The notes: a model not told the origin generated them from the letters alone. A stretch of DNA of 64,000 bases from Pyrus communis (GCF_963583255.1 NC_084816.1:9377600-9441599), one strand, 5' to 3'; counted from the first letter of the stretch, positions 11,684-22,588 are shown. Program-made: numbers and translations.

Positions 11684-12598
11684 ATGACATCCCTCAATTT
11701 CAATAATATTGAGACTTTGACCAGTTCTAACTACAAGAAGTGGAAGGAGGATGTTGAAATGGTTCTTGGCCTTATGGATCTCGATTTGGCATTAAGGGAG
11801 GAAAAACCTGCAGCTGTTACTGCAGAGAGCACTGCAGATCATAAGGCAAAGGTTGAGAAGTGGGAGAGAACAAATCGAATGTCACTGTTGATTATGAGGA
11901 AAGCAATGGCTCCATCAGTTAAAGGGGGTTTTCCAAAACAAGATAATGCAAAAGACTTCTTGGCTGCAGTTGGGGAAAAGTTTAAAGAATCTGACAAGGC
12001 AGAAACTGGGACTTTTCTAACTCAAATTACTTCGATGAAATTTGATGGTGAGGGAAGTGTCAGGGAACACATTTTGAAGAAGATTGATCTTGCTCAAAAG
12101 TTGAAGGACCTTGAAGTACCCATGACTGACCAGTTCTTAGTTCATATGGCTTTGAACTCCCTGCCTTCAAAATATGGGCAGCTCAAGGTTTCATATAACA
12201 CTCAGAAAGTTAAATGGGGCATCAATGAACTGATCACTATGTGTGCACAAGAAGAAGATCGGCTCAAGAGTGACAAATCAATGGATGTAAATTTTGTGCA
12301 AGGAGAAAAACGCAAAAGGGACTTCACTCAAGGTTCAACCGTGGCTGCTGGTAAGAAGAAGAAGAAAGAAATTTCTTCTTCATTTAAAAATGCTAACATC
12401 ATCTCTAAGGGATCTCATAAAATAAAGGCTTCTAATGTTGAAACTGAGAAAGAAAATGAGTGTTACTTTTGCAAAGAAACAGGTCACTTAAGAAAGAATT
12501 GCAATGGCTTCAAGAATTGGCTTGTTAAGAAAGGTAATGAAATAAATGTTTTCGTGTGTGTTGAGTCCAATCTAGTTTACCTTCCCCCTAATAGTTAG
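11684..12598 (+). pseudogene. copia A gag, ended by an in-frame TAG
   Basis: 304 codons. Gag forms the virus-like particle and binds the element's RNA. The N-terminal part (MTSLNFNNIETLTSSNYKKW...) is the UBN2/copia-type gag domain. A CX2CX4HX4C zinc knuckle, CYFCKETGHLRKNC, lies at about residues 262-275. A lysine-rich stretch precedes it. The frame stops at TAG 12596-12598 just before the protease, and reading continues in the same frame afterwards. The stop sits where copia polyproteins usually carry an aromatic residue before the DTG/DSG motif, so a nonsense mutation is likelier than a designed gag terminus. Translation may instead start at 10823 after splicing. Confidence 0.85.
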
Positions 12599-14662
12599 TG
12601 GTTTGACACGGGCTGTTCTATTCACATAACCAATTCCTTGCAGGGCTTCTCAAAAACAAGGGTGATAAACAATGAAGTCTACAATGTCTATGTAGGGAAT
12701 GAGAGCAAAGTTGCTGTCGAATCCATAGGAAATGTCAAATTAATTTTTTCCTCTAGCTTTGTTTTAGAGTTGAGTCCAGTACTCTATGTACCTTCCATGC
12801 GAAGGAATTTAATTTCTGCATCTAAGTTAGTTAAGTCCGGCTTTACATTTGTGGGTGACAGTCAAAGTGTAAAGTTTTTCCATTCAAATGACTCGAATAA
12901 ATTGCTTGGTGAAGCTAATCTCAAAGTTGATATGTGGCAAATGAATTGTACTTATGAGATTGAATGTTTTAATGTTCAAAGTGTTGGTTCTAAACAAGTG
13001 CTCTCTCATGCAAAAACCTCAATGCTTTGGCACAAAAGGTTGGGGCACATCTCTAAAGAAAGGATCATCACACTTACAAAACAAGACTTGTTGCCACAAC
13101 TTGATTTCAGCAACTTTAAAGAGTGTATTAATTGTTTTAAAGGAAAGCTCACTAACACTAGGAAAATAGGGTCAAACCGTAGCCAATGTCTATTGGAAAT
13201 TATACACACTGACATTTGTGGACCTTTTCCAATTAAAACCATCTGTGGAAAATCATATTTCATAACCTTCATTGATGATTTTTCACGGTTTGCACATATT
13301 TTTCTTATTTCTGAAAAAACTGAAGCCTTGCATTGTTTTAAAACATTTCATTTGGAAGTTGAAAAACAACTAGAAAAACACATTAAGATTGTGAGATCCG
13401 ATAGAGGTGGTGAGTATTTTGGCAGGTTCACTGAGGCTGGACAACACAAAGGACCTTTTGCAACTTATCTTGAACAAAATGGCATCGTGGCTCAGTATAC
13501 TACCCCTGGGACTCCTCATCAAAATGGAGTTGCTGAACGAAGGAATCGAACCCTAAAATACATGATCAGATCCATGTTTGCACATTCAAAGCTTCCAATG
13601 TTTCTTTGGGGAGAAGCACTGAAAACTGCAAACTATATATTAAATCGGGTACCAAGCAAGTCCGTGGAAAAGATTCCATTCGAAGCTTGGACTGGAAGGA
13701 AACCGAGTTTTAACCACTTTCATGTATGGGGTTGCAATACCGAGGCTAGATTTTATAATCCAACAGAGAAGAAACTTGATCCAAGAACCATCAGTTGCAA
13801 GTTCATTGGGTATTCTGAGAAGTCTAAAGGGTATAAATTCTATTGCCCTAACAGTCACTCGAGGGTCATGGAAGCACATAATGCAAGATTTCTTGAAGAA
13901 GATGATGAGACTGACTTCAGTAAATCAGCAGCTTCATCCCCAGATTTTGAAGAAATCCCACTTGACAGTGAGTTACCTGATCAGCACGCATCCACTCTCA
14001 TTATTCCCATGCAGCCACGTTCTCTTCATAACGGTTCACATATGTCCCATAAAGATGAGATAGCAAATGAGGAACACATGACCCATGCAGATGCCCAAGA
14101 AAATGAAGTACATGCACCAGTACAACCAACTGAAGAAGATCTCATGAATGCTCCAGTCACTACAATTTTGGAATCGAATGTTCGAAAATCACAGCGGGTA
14201 CGTAAAGCAGCATTATTGCCTGATTTCGTGTACCTAAATGAGGCAGAACACACTATAGGTGATGAAGATGTTCCCTTGTCCTACAATCAAGCCATATCAA
14301 GTGCACGATCAACGTTATGGAAACAAGCCATGCATGAAGAACTGGAGTCTATGGAGAAAAATAATGTGTGGAGTCTAGTTCCACAGCCAACATGGATAAC
14401 AAAAATTATTGGTTGCAAGTGGGTGTTCAAGACAAAACGAGACTCACAAGGCAACATTGACAAACACAAAGCAAGGCTAGTAGCGAAGGGTTTTACACAA
14501 AGGGAAGGAATTGACTACAATGAGACGTTTTCTCCAGTTTCAACAAAAGATTCCATGAGAATAATCCTAGCTATCACGGCACACTTTGATTTAGAACTTC
14601 ATCAAATGGATGTCAAGACGGCATTCCTAAATGGAGACCTTGAAGAAGATATCTACATGTAA
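12599..14662 (+). pseudogene. copia A protease-integrase-N-terminal RT segment
   Basis: Directly after the TAG the frame reads WFDTGCSIHITN, the copia aspartic protease active site. GAG-pre-integrase follows with the HHCC zinc site (HKRLGH... CINCFKGK, about 13030-13145). The integrase core has its D-D-E region around HTDICGPF, RSDRGGEYFG and HQNGVAERRNRT (about 13205-13550). The RT domain begins near 14310 (WKQAMHEELESMEKNN, ...MDVKTAFLNGDLEE). The segment ends at TAA 14660-14662 after DIYM, inside RT. Frame is kept throughout, so this is a point nonsense change. These enzymes would mature the polyprotein, copy the RNA and insert the cDNA. Confidence 0.85.
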
Positions 14663-15541
14663 CAAGCACCTGGATTTGTTGAAAGGGGGAAAGAAACGAT
14701 GGTTTGTAAGTTGAATAAGTCTATATATGGCTTAAAACAAGCTTCGAGGCAATGGAATAAGAAATTTGATCAGGTAATGACAGCTTCAGGTTTTCAAGAA
14801 AACAAGATGGATGAGTGTATTTATCTGAAAGTCCTTGGCTCAAAGGTTATATTCTTAGTGTTGTATGTGGACGATATATTATTAGCCAGCTTCGATATGT
14901 CCCTACTACAAACAACTAAGAGTATGCTCATTAAAAACTTTGACATGAAGGACTTGGGGGAAGCTCGATTCGTTTTGGGAATAGAAATTATAAGAGATCG
15001 TGCTAAGAAGTCTCTTGGTCTCTCCCAAAGGCAGTACATCGACAGAGTCACTAAAAGATTCAACATGGACAAGTGTTCGAATGGAGAATTGCCTATTGGC
15101 AAAGGAGACAAACTGAGTAGTGATCAGTGTCCCAAAAATGAATTAGAGAATGAGGGAATGAAGGATAAGCCCTATGCATCTCTTGTAGGGAGTCTTATGT
15201 ATGCCCAAGTATGCACAAGACCGGACTTGGCTTTTGCAGTAAGTGTTCTAGGTAGGTTTCAATCAAATCCTGGTACAGCTCATTGGGTTGCAGCGAAAAA
15301 GGTACTGAGGTATCTTAAAAGAACAAGAGATTTCATGTTAACTTACAGTTATGTGGACAAGCTGGAGTTGGTGGGATTCACAGATTCAGATTTGGCAGGA
15401 TGTGTGGACGACAGAAAATCAACTAATGGTTACATTTTCCTGTTGGCTAATGGTGCAGTATCGTGGAAAAATGCAAAACAGAAAGGTATTGCATCTTCAA
15501 CCATGGAAGCTAAGTTTATAGGGTGCTATGTAGCAACTTAA
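14663..15541 (+). pseudogene. copia A reverse transcriptase-RNase H segment
   Basis: Continues the same frame after the 14660 stop. It contains KSIYGLKQASRQWNKKFD and the RT catalytic box YVDDILLAS (about 14860-14886), then the RT connection and RNase H (GFTDSDLAGCVDDRKSTNGY, about 15375-15435). It ends at TAA 15539-15541 inside RNase H. The YVDD box is intact. Confidence 0.85.
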
Positions 15542-15865
15542 CAAGTCATTTGGCTTAAAAACATGGTGAAAGGATTGGAAATCATTGACAATGTTGACAG
15601 GCCCCTCAAGTTGTATTGTGACAACAAAGCTGCAGTTTTCTTTTCAAAGAATAACAAAAGGTCATATGCTAGTAGATTGATGGATATTAAGTACTTAAAA
15701 GTGAGAGATGAAGTAAAGAAAGAGACTGTCAAAATTGAGTACATCCACACGAGCTTAATGGTGGCTGACCCGATGACAAAGGCCTTACCAGTGGGAGTCT
15801 TCAAGAAACATGTTTACAACATGGGAGTGAGAGAGCTCTTTGATTCCGTTAATGAGTGGAAGTAA
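15542..15865 (+). pseudogene. copia A C-terminal RNase H segment
   Basis: In frame with the upstream part; contains the terminal RNase H sequence (YCDNKAAVFFSKN..., then YIHTSLMVADPMTKALP, about 15615-15790) and the normal polyprotein end at 15863-15865. The rest of the internal region to the polypurine tract is untranslated and AT-rich. Confidence 0.8.
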
Positions 15866-16248
15866 GCACTCCATGAACTGCGTTGGCTTTGTTGCAGTTA
15901 TCTTTATTATTGTTGACAGTTGTTAGTTGCCGTGCAACTCATTGTTATTATTGACTTGTTTAAATAGCTGATTATGCTTCGACAAACGACTTTGGTACTG
16001 GAATCATTTCAGTTTGTTATGTGGAACTGATATATGACGGTATAAATTATTAGTTCTTGACATCATGACTCTTAAAGGTGGCATAGTGTTTTCATGATAA
16101 ATATGTATGTGATCACAGAGTGCAAAGTGCAAGCAATGCGTGCTTTGTTTTCTGTGGTCCTATATTTTTCTTAATGATCAGTTGCAAGATTTTGTGAACT
16201 CAATGATCATCGTGATTCTTATTGTATTGAGGCATATCATTGACATTC

Positions 16249-16259
16249 AAGTGGGAGAA
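16249..16259 (+). promoter_or_regulatory. Polypurine tract of copia A
   Basis: CAAGTGGGAGAA abuts the 3' LTR. A purine run in this position primes plus-strand DNA synthesis. Confidence 0.75.
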
Positions 16260-16794
16260 TGTAAAACCTTGTTTGAATGACAATGAGATTACAACTGGAC
16301 TGCTTGTGTGGCGCATAACTAGTTGTACTGGTTATGTTAAACACAAGAAGTTTGAGAGCCCTAATGCGATAAGAGTCGTGGAGTTTCATGTATTGTAGCT
16401 GCCCTATTTTGATCCTTATCAGATATGCACTAGTATATCGAGTCATGATGGGACTAAAACTCATTGAGATAGAGATCACCACTCATTCTGATAATAGGCT
16501 GGACCGAGTGGATCTCTGATGATGAATGATTGTATAAATAGTTGAAGTCCCTGCTTCCACACTAAGGCTTCTTTGATATCTAAAACCCTATTCACTTAGT
16601 GAGGAGTATTTACGAGTGTTGGAAGTAGAAGACTTCTTCTGTTGCCTTCACAATGGCGATACCTCCAGGTAAGTTGATCTCTTATAGTGTACAGGTTGTT
16701 TCCCCAGTTATTGAATCGAGTATTCTTATGGTAACCCTGGTGTCGTGTTGGATTGCTATGGAGTTGTAGTTTGATTATTCATATACTGCTTACA
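16260..16794 (+). repeat. 3' LTR of copia A
   Basis: 535 bp, TGTAAAACC...GCTTACA. The seven differences from the 5' LTR fall in blocks near 16337, 16345, 16401-16402, 16463, 16651 and 16786. The TATA box, ATG and splice donor are conserved here too. Confidence 0.95.
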
Positions 16795-16799
16795 GAAAG

Positions 16800-17099
16800 A
16801 TGATGAGTTTTGTTTTCCTTTTGTTCGAACTTTTAAAGTGTTTTAATATAAATCATGATGTGTTTTTTTCTTATTTACTAACCTTGTCAATATGAGACTA
16901 AAAAAATAATGATGCTTTCAAGTCTTTAGTTGATATGGATAAGCAATGAATGGGCACTAAGTTAAACCAATTGGTGACACATCATATGATTTACAAATTT
17001 GATCTACACGTTACTCTTTGTTGAAGGTTAGACTTGAATTGGAACGAATGTTTAAAAACTACAAGCCACATGGCTACTAGCTAGTAATTAAAAAGAAAT
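16800..17099. other. Spacer after copia A
   Basis: AT-rich, continuous with 10429 before insertion. Nothing supported. Confidence 0.5.
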
Positions 17100-17560
17100 T
17101 AATAACCAAACAGAAATTCGTAAAATTTGAAAAGAATAAACATGCACATAGCATTTCAAACTCAAGAACTCTCGTTAATTTTAAACAAAAAAAACCGTTG
17201 CTTTTGATTAAACCTCTTGATCATTTAGCCAAATTTCATAAAGTTAAGCTCATATGAAAAGAAATTCGTAAAAGTTGGAAAGTAAAAAAACACACATGTT
17301 TTGAACCCGGGACCTCCTTGGTTATTTTGAATAACATAAACCACCACTTATGGTCAAACTTTTATCTTTTAATCAAATTTTATAAATTTTACTCTTATGA
17401 AAAGAAATTTGTATAAAAATTGGAAAGTAAATAAACACACATGGTGTTTTCAACCCAAGACCTCGTCATTATTTCACACAACAAAAACCACCAATTCTAG
17501 TTAAATTTTTTTGTCATTTAAACAAATTTAAGAAATCTATACGTAAATTAATTAACTACA
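17100..17560. repeat. Tandem array, three diverged copies of about 145 bp
   Basis: The block GAAATTCGTAAAA.TTGGAAAGTAAA followed by ACACACATG..TTT.AACCC occurs at about 17113, 17263 and 17404. Each copy also carries an AACCACCA(C/A)TT block and a TCATTTA.CAAATTT block. The middle copy contains TTTTGAACCCGGGACCTCC, resembling a tRNA-derived box B on the minus strand, so the unit may descend from a SINE-like head. Confidence 0.6.
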
Positions 17561-17639
17561 AAATAATATTTTATAATATAATAATAGTTGTTTTTTGTTT
17601 TTCAAGGCAAAATTAAAAATGATAAAAAGAATAATTTGG

Positions 17640-17820
17640 GCCCTAAACATATTTTAATTCATAATTTAGTCCCACACACCACCAAACACTTCATTATTTT
17701 TATCTTGCTTAGTCCAAGCTAAACCGGTCCAAGTTAAACCGGTCCAACTTAATCCCTGAAGCTAGTCCAGCCCGACTGAGATAATATGGTACAACAATGC
17801 AACTAATATCTCATGAATCA
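17640..17820. repeat. Partial copy of the AGTCCAG-rich element end
   Basis: Shares CCCTGAAGCTAGTCCAG and the TTAGTCCAAGCTAAACCGG-type words with the right end of the 9221-10170 element. Only one end is recognisable. The CAACACTTCATTATTTTTAT stretch reads like the inner sub-terminal part. Confidence 0.5.
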
Positions 17821-18253
17821 ATAAAAGAACAAACTGATATATCAAACAAACTCGCGCATTTGGTTAGAGGGTTATATTTTAGGCTTTTAACAGATATGTA
17901 ATTGTATGTTTAAAATATTATGTTCTTGTATTGTGAAGGAAAACCTAAAATTATATTAACGTCGCAGTCTAATTAATCTGGCTCATTGATCCCGGCCGGC
18001 CTATACACTCGAAGTCTCATGAATCAACAAATAATCTAACTTTGACAACAACCAAAAAAAAAAAAAAAAAAACAAATAATCTAACACTTAATATGCCAAA
18101 TATGTATTTGCACAACTGATCATTCTTAACTGAAAAGTATGGATCTAAGTGACTAAGTAACTTGCTTTGATTTATCAAAGGAATTGAAAAACTCTAGCTA
18201 TTGAGGAAAGCATAAAGGAAGTGATACATCAAACAAATAATGTAGCATGAGTA

Positions 18254-18657
18254 GGACAAGGATTGTCTGCCCTTCCACTTCCGGTACTCTTCTGTGCCCT
18301 CCTGTTTTGTGTGGTCACAGTTAAGCCACATCAATATTTTATATTGTTTTTTTTTTATAAAATAATAAGACAAAAATGAATAGTAATATAAAATGTTGAC
18401 GTGGCTTAACCGTGACCACACAAACAGGAAAGCACGGGAGGGCACCGGAAGTGGGACAAGGATTGTCTGCCCTCTCACTTCCGATGCCCTCCTGTTTGTG
18501 TGGTCACGGTTAAGTCACGTCAACATTTTATATTACTATTCATTTTTGTCTTATTATCTCTATAAAAGAAAAAACAATATATAATGTTGACGTGACTTAA
18601 TCGTGATCACACAAAATAGGAAAACACCAAAAGTAAAAGTGCAGACAATCCTTGTCC
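18254..18657. mobile_element. Double-hairpin MITE, Mutator-like, with a 9-bp target duplication
   Basis: 404 bp made of four related arms: left arm 18254-18345, inverted arm about 18385-18450, left-type arm again 18453-18545, inverted arm about 18575-18657. Each left arm begins GGACAAGGATTGTCTGCCCT and passes through CCTCCTGTTTTGTGTGGTCAC or its variant; inverted arms are the reverse complements. The first inverted arm lacks the terminal 17 bp. Flanks GCATGAGTA and AGATGAGTA match in the last seven of nine positions, fitting a Mutator-type duplication. Frames in this interval are arm translations, not genes. Confidence 0.7.
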
Positions 18658-19079
18658 AGATGAGTAAGGGGGTGGCTCCTTGGGAATAAATAAGTGGGTC
18701 AACGGTACATGAACCACTAGATGAAGTCCCGAAGAAGGTACCTAAACTTTGGTAGTTGTTCTCAGACTTCACTCTGATTTTAAAAGCAACATTTTCATAA
18801 GAGGTCGTTGTGAACTTGTGACACTGTACATTGTTAATTTTAAAATATCTAATACGGTTGTCATGAAAATTGAACCATTTAATAGTCGAGCATCGAATAA
18901 AAAAACTAAAAAATTCTAGGATGTTATGCAGTATTCAAAACTTTAGGTGTTTTAATCGTTTAATTTATATTTTTTATATTTATAAATTAGATTTAACAGT
19001 TAAAACATTCAAAGCATTCTATACTCTAAGGTACCGCTAAAAAAATCCCTGAAATAACTGTCATAGTAACCGCTTCTGT

Positions 19080-19399
19080 ATTGCAATCAGTAAGAGCTAT
19101 TGCATGAGTTTATAAGTAAGTTGGGCTACTTCCCATATTGCCAATTGGTTTTATGGTGGAACCTCAACTTTCTTCATGATATCAGAACAAGTTGTCATAT
19201 GTGTAAATTCAAACGACCACACGTGCTCCATGTCATCTTGTTGTGTTGCCCACATGTTAGGTTTGAAATTTCGCCATACGTGAAGGGGCGTGTTGAGAAT
19301 GAATCTCACATTGATGAGAGAATAGACCTTGCACGGGCTTATAAGTAAGTTGGATTACTCCCCATATTGCCAATTATGGTGAAACCTCAACTTTCTTCA
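19080..19399 (+). mobile_element. TRIM element 1 (miniature LTR retrotransposon)
   Basis: The right LTR, 19291-19399, starts TGTTGAGAATGAATC and ends CAACTTTCTTCA. A partly degraded left LTR ends with the same CTCAACTTTCTTCA at 19176. A primer-binding site TGATATCAGAACA (diverged from the initiator tRNA-Met complement) follows at 19177. The purine tract GTGAAGGGGCG lies directly before the right LTR. The internal region is only about 114 bp and non-coding, as expected for a terminal-repeat retrotransposon in miniature. Confidence 0.7.
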
Positions 19400-19660
19400 G
19401 TCCCCCACCAAGCCTCAAATTCCTTTTTTTTTTTTCTTTTTTTTTTAATTTTTTATAGGTAGGTCGTATTTTCATGAAGAAAAATAAACACTTTGAGGTC
19501 TTTGAATAAGTTCCAGGGCAAGTTTTATTTTTCATTTTGTTGTTAAAACCACAACGTTTATTTGAAAATTCAATTCAAGGATTTAATTAACCAGTTAATG
19601 ATAAAGATCGATGAAGATGCTGATGATCTTGGCCATAATATATAAAATTTGGTAATCTAG

Positions 19661-19988
19661 TGTGAGAATATGAGTGTTGTCACATTGAAAAGGTAAGGAC
19701 TTTGTATTTGTTTATAAGGAATTGAGTTTTTCCTCTTATTACCAATTGATTTTAGGGTGGAACTTTAATTTATTTTTTATTTTTTATGGTATTAGAGCAT
19801 GTTGTCTCACGTGTTAAGTTAAATGGTCATATATAAGTATGTTCTTACTTGTGTACACTTGTTGGCTTGAATGTCGTCACACGTGAGGAGCAAGTGATAT
19901 TGTGGAGTATGTTTAATTATAAAGAGTTGGACTACGCTCCCCAGCACTATTGTCAATAAATTGCAAGATGAAACCTCAACTTCTTCGT
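19661..19988 (+). mobile_element. TRIM element 2, more diverged
   Basis: Same order as element 1: LTR-like 19661-19794 (TGTGAGAATATGAG, GTTTATAAGGAATTGAG, ACCAATTGATTTTAGGGTGG), primer site TGGTATTAGAGC at 19797-19808, purine tract ACGTGAGGAGCAAG, and a second LTR-like unit from 19895 ending CCTCAACTTCTTC near 19988. It lies 260 bp downstream in the same orientation. Confidence 0.6.
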
Positions 19989-20178
19989 TAATTAGGTCAA
20001 CTTAATCCCGGGTACTTAGTCTTTGTTGTGATGTATTAGGGATTATTTAAATTTATCTTAAAACTATATGTTAACTCACTCTTATATCTCGAACTAGTTA
20101 CAGAAATTACTTTTTTTTTTTTTAATTGGCATCAATACAGGACGAAATATGTTTACTGTCTCGTTGTTATTCAATTAT

Positions 20179-20325
20179 GGTGATGCTATCTACACACTTG
20201 TTTTTACTTCTCACACACCTCTTTCAATTTCTGGCCATCAGATCGAATGAATTGAAGTACATCAACGGACAAAAATTAACAAGAATGTGTAGGAGGTAAA
20301 AAGAGATGTGTGAATAGCAATACCC
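20179..20325. mobile_element. 147-bp MITE with a perfect 10-bp target duplication
   Basis: Termini GGTGATGCTATCTACACAC and GGGTATTGCTATTCACACAT (reverse complement of the right end) are inverted repeats extending about 45 bp. ATTCAATTAT flanks the element on both sides (20169-20178 and 20326-20335). A related but less clear sequence occurs near 37390-37500. Confidence 0.75.
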
Positions 20326-20791
20326 ATTCAATTATACACATATATAGCGGTGGTTTATATGTACTATTTTTTTTTTTCCAGTTTCCCACATGATCTATCT
20401 CAAAAATCTCATGACCGACTTTGCAAAATACTCCAAGAAATTTTGTTTACATCTTTTAATACAATTTACTTGGTCCAAAAAATATAATGCTTTCACATGG
20501 CAGTGTTCTAACTGCAGCCGTATTATATTTCTGTTTCCAAACAAGTATGTGATAATCGAACCACTTTTTATACATCAACTTTTCTGTGATAATCGAACCC
20601 TTCTTTAGAATAATTGGAGCTTCACTATTGAACTAATAATGGACTTGAACTGCAAACAATTGTTCCAGCATGAAAAATATTATATAGCACTAATTATGTT
20701 CTAATAAGATGTATCTTAAGTTTTTATTTTTTGTTTGTCAACTACGTTGTGTGCTCATTTGAATTTGATTGGTAACTGGACCTTCAAACTT

Positions 20792-20963
20792 GTTTTATAG
20801 TTATTTTATAAAACAACGATATTATTTACACTAAGGAAAGGGATATTAGGTTAAGCCGCACAATGAGTTAGCCATAATAATTGGTATCAAACTTGTCATC
20901 CACGAAAATCGAATCTATGACCTCTCACTTATAAGGGAAGATGAATAATGCTAGTGGTAACTA
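20792..20963 (-). mobile_element. SINE with 12-bp target duplication
   Basis: About 172 bp on the minus strand. The tRNA-derived head has TTACCACTAGCATTATTC-type sequence and a box B-like AGAGGTCATAGATTCGA. The body continues through GGCTAACTCATTGTGCGGC to a CGTTGTTTTATAAAA tail. Flanks ACCTTCAAACTT (20780-20791) and ACCTTCAGACTT (20964-20975) are near-identical, as left by target-primed insertion. Same family as 26490-26663 and 2384-2535. Confidence 0.7.
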
Positions 20964-20975
20964 ACCTTCAGACTT

Positions 20976-22305
20976 AAGAAGCATTGGTTTTTTAATTATT
21001 GAAATCGGCTAGCTGCACCAATAGCTTTATACATTGAGTTCTTAATAATTCAAACGAACAATCAATGGTTGAATTAATCGTTATAAACGAAAAAGAGGGT
21101 ATTTGTAGACATCACAAATTAATTAGCTGCAAGTGCACCCAAAACTACTGCTTTTAAACAAGATGATATAGCTAGTCACAAAATACCCGTGTGCATATAT
21201 ACTTGTATTGTGTGGTAAACATGCCCTACTTATATATCACTTAACCAAAGCCTACTTGATGTGGGCACTCCTTGTGCACACTACTTAAATGATGTATCGA
21301 TCCCTTTCTTTTCTTGCTAGGCTGGGCACTTTTGGTGGCTTAATAATAAATTCTTTTGGATGTTAATGTGGCACTGTCACGTGATGTTATGATTTAATTT
21401 ATGCATTAGAATATGAGTGAATGACGAGTTTATACTTTAGAATATAATATTAATAAATAAGGCATGTGTTATAGTATGAGTGAATGGACAATATTACATA
21501 AGAGTGTTACGTTCATAACGAAAGCTTTCGTGCTTAATTAGTTGGTGATGCAACCTCATTCATATATGTATAGGTACTACTTAGAGCTAATGTAGGTTAC
21601 TGGTACATATTGGGCACGAGCTTTAGATGAGTGAGCAAGTGCCAAAGAAAGAATAGTTGACAGAAAAAAAAGTAATAAGGGGTTTGATTGAAAGCCACCC
21701 GAATCTCCCATCAATTACTCAATATATATGAAGATGTAGTGCTACTTTTCTTTAACAAGAAATGAAGTGAATGAGGTGTAGCCATGCTTTTAACGTGCAA
21801 TCCTCCTTTGCTTTGATGGGTGTGTTTATTCGTGACTTAGTTGGCTTACTATGTGATATGAGAAAGAGAGTGTGAAACCAACTCCAAACGTTTGTACCAA
21901 ACATTCTTGAACTGTGTCTCCATTATAATTTTAATTTTAGTTTCCTCTCTCTCTAACGCTCTCATTTTATTTTCTCCTCTAATAATATAACAAAACTTCT
22001 TATAACAAACTAACACAACATATTTTAGTATTATTGTATAAACACTAAACAATAATAGAAAGCAAAACTTTTTGCCATGCACTCCAACGAGTCATATATT
22101 TTAGTTTAGCTATAAAACAACAAACCCACCACCTAATCATTAAAAAGTCTATGCATGGATTGTATTTGCTGATCATTATATTATAAATTACATACATAAT
22201 ATATATTTTTTAGTGACAAAATTATTATGTTAATACGTCTGATACGTACGTATAGATCTGACTTTAAAACGAGTTATGATCAATAATGTGCTTAGTAAAA
22301 ATATA
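20976..22305. other. Gene-free spacer upstream of the ZAT5-like gene
   Basis: AT-rich. A 77-codon minus frame at 21849-22082 is unsupported. The region could contain distal regulatory DNA for the zinc-finger gene, but no site can be named. Confidence 0.4.
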
Positions 22306-22446
22306 AGGAGTTTTAACGAAACACTCCTGATATTGTTCATTTTTAACGAAAAATCACATTTTTACCTTTTTGGTACTATTCATTACATCCTTATTTGTCA
22401 TTTTTCATTAAAATTAAATTTTTTTTGAACTTTTCGTTAATTTTTC
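22306..22446. mobile_element. MITE-like AACGAAA element, copy 1
   Basis: About 141 bp. Ends AGGAGTTTTAACGAAA and (reverse complement) AGAAAAATTAACGAAAAG are inverted. The interior has GGTACTATTCATTACATCC. A second copy with the same GGTACTATTCATTTTACC interior is at 29471-29622. Confidence 0.55.
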
Positions 22447-22537
22447 TAAAATTATGTGCCTCTTCCTTTTCCTTTATAACTCTCATGATGCTAGAGGAGA
22501 GAACATGACTCTCCAATTGAAATAAATGTTGACGTAC

Positions 22538-22588
22538 AGTGTGTGTTGTGTGTGTGTATGTGTGTGTGTGTGTGTATATATATATATT
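22538..22588. repeat. Compound microsatellite (GT)n-(TA)n
   Basis: Alternating GT/TG runs interrupted once or twice, followed by (TA)n. It lies about 150 bp upstream of the ZAT5-like TATA box. Confidence 0.9.

Larger units (their letters stand above)
10430..16794 (+). mobile_element. Ty1/copia LTR retrotransposon A, nearly intact
   Basis: 6365 bp on the plus strand with, in order: 5' LTR, primer-binding site, long leader, gag with zinc knuckle, aspartic protease, integrase, reverse transcriptase, RNase H, polypurine tract and 3' LTR. PR-IN-RT-RH order is diagnostic of Ty1/copia. The target-site duplication GAAAG is perfect at 10425-10429 and 16795-16799. The LTRs are both 535 bp and differ at only seven positions that I counted (about 1.3%), so insertion was recent in evolutionary terms. 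Three in-frame stops (12596, 14660, 15539) interrupt the polyprotein and I saw no frameshift. As it stands the copy should not make a full polyprotein, but it could be transcribed or mobilised in trans. Confidence 0.95.
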
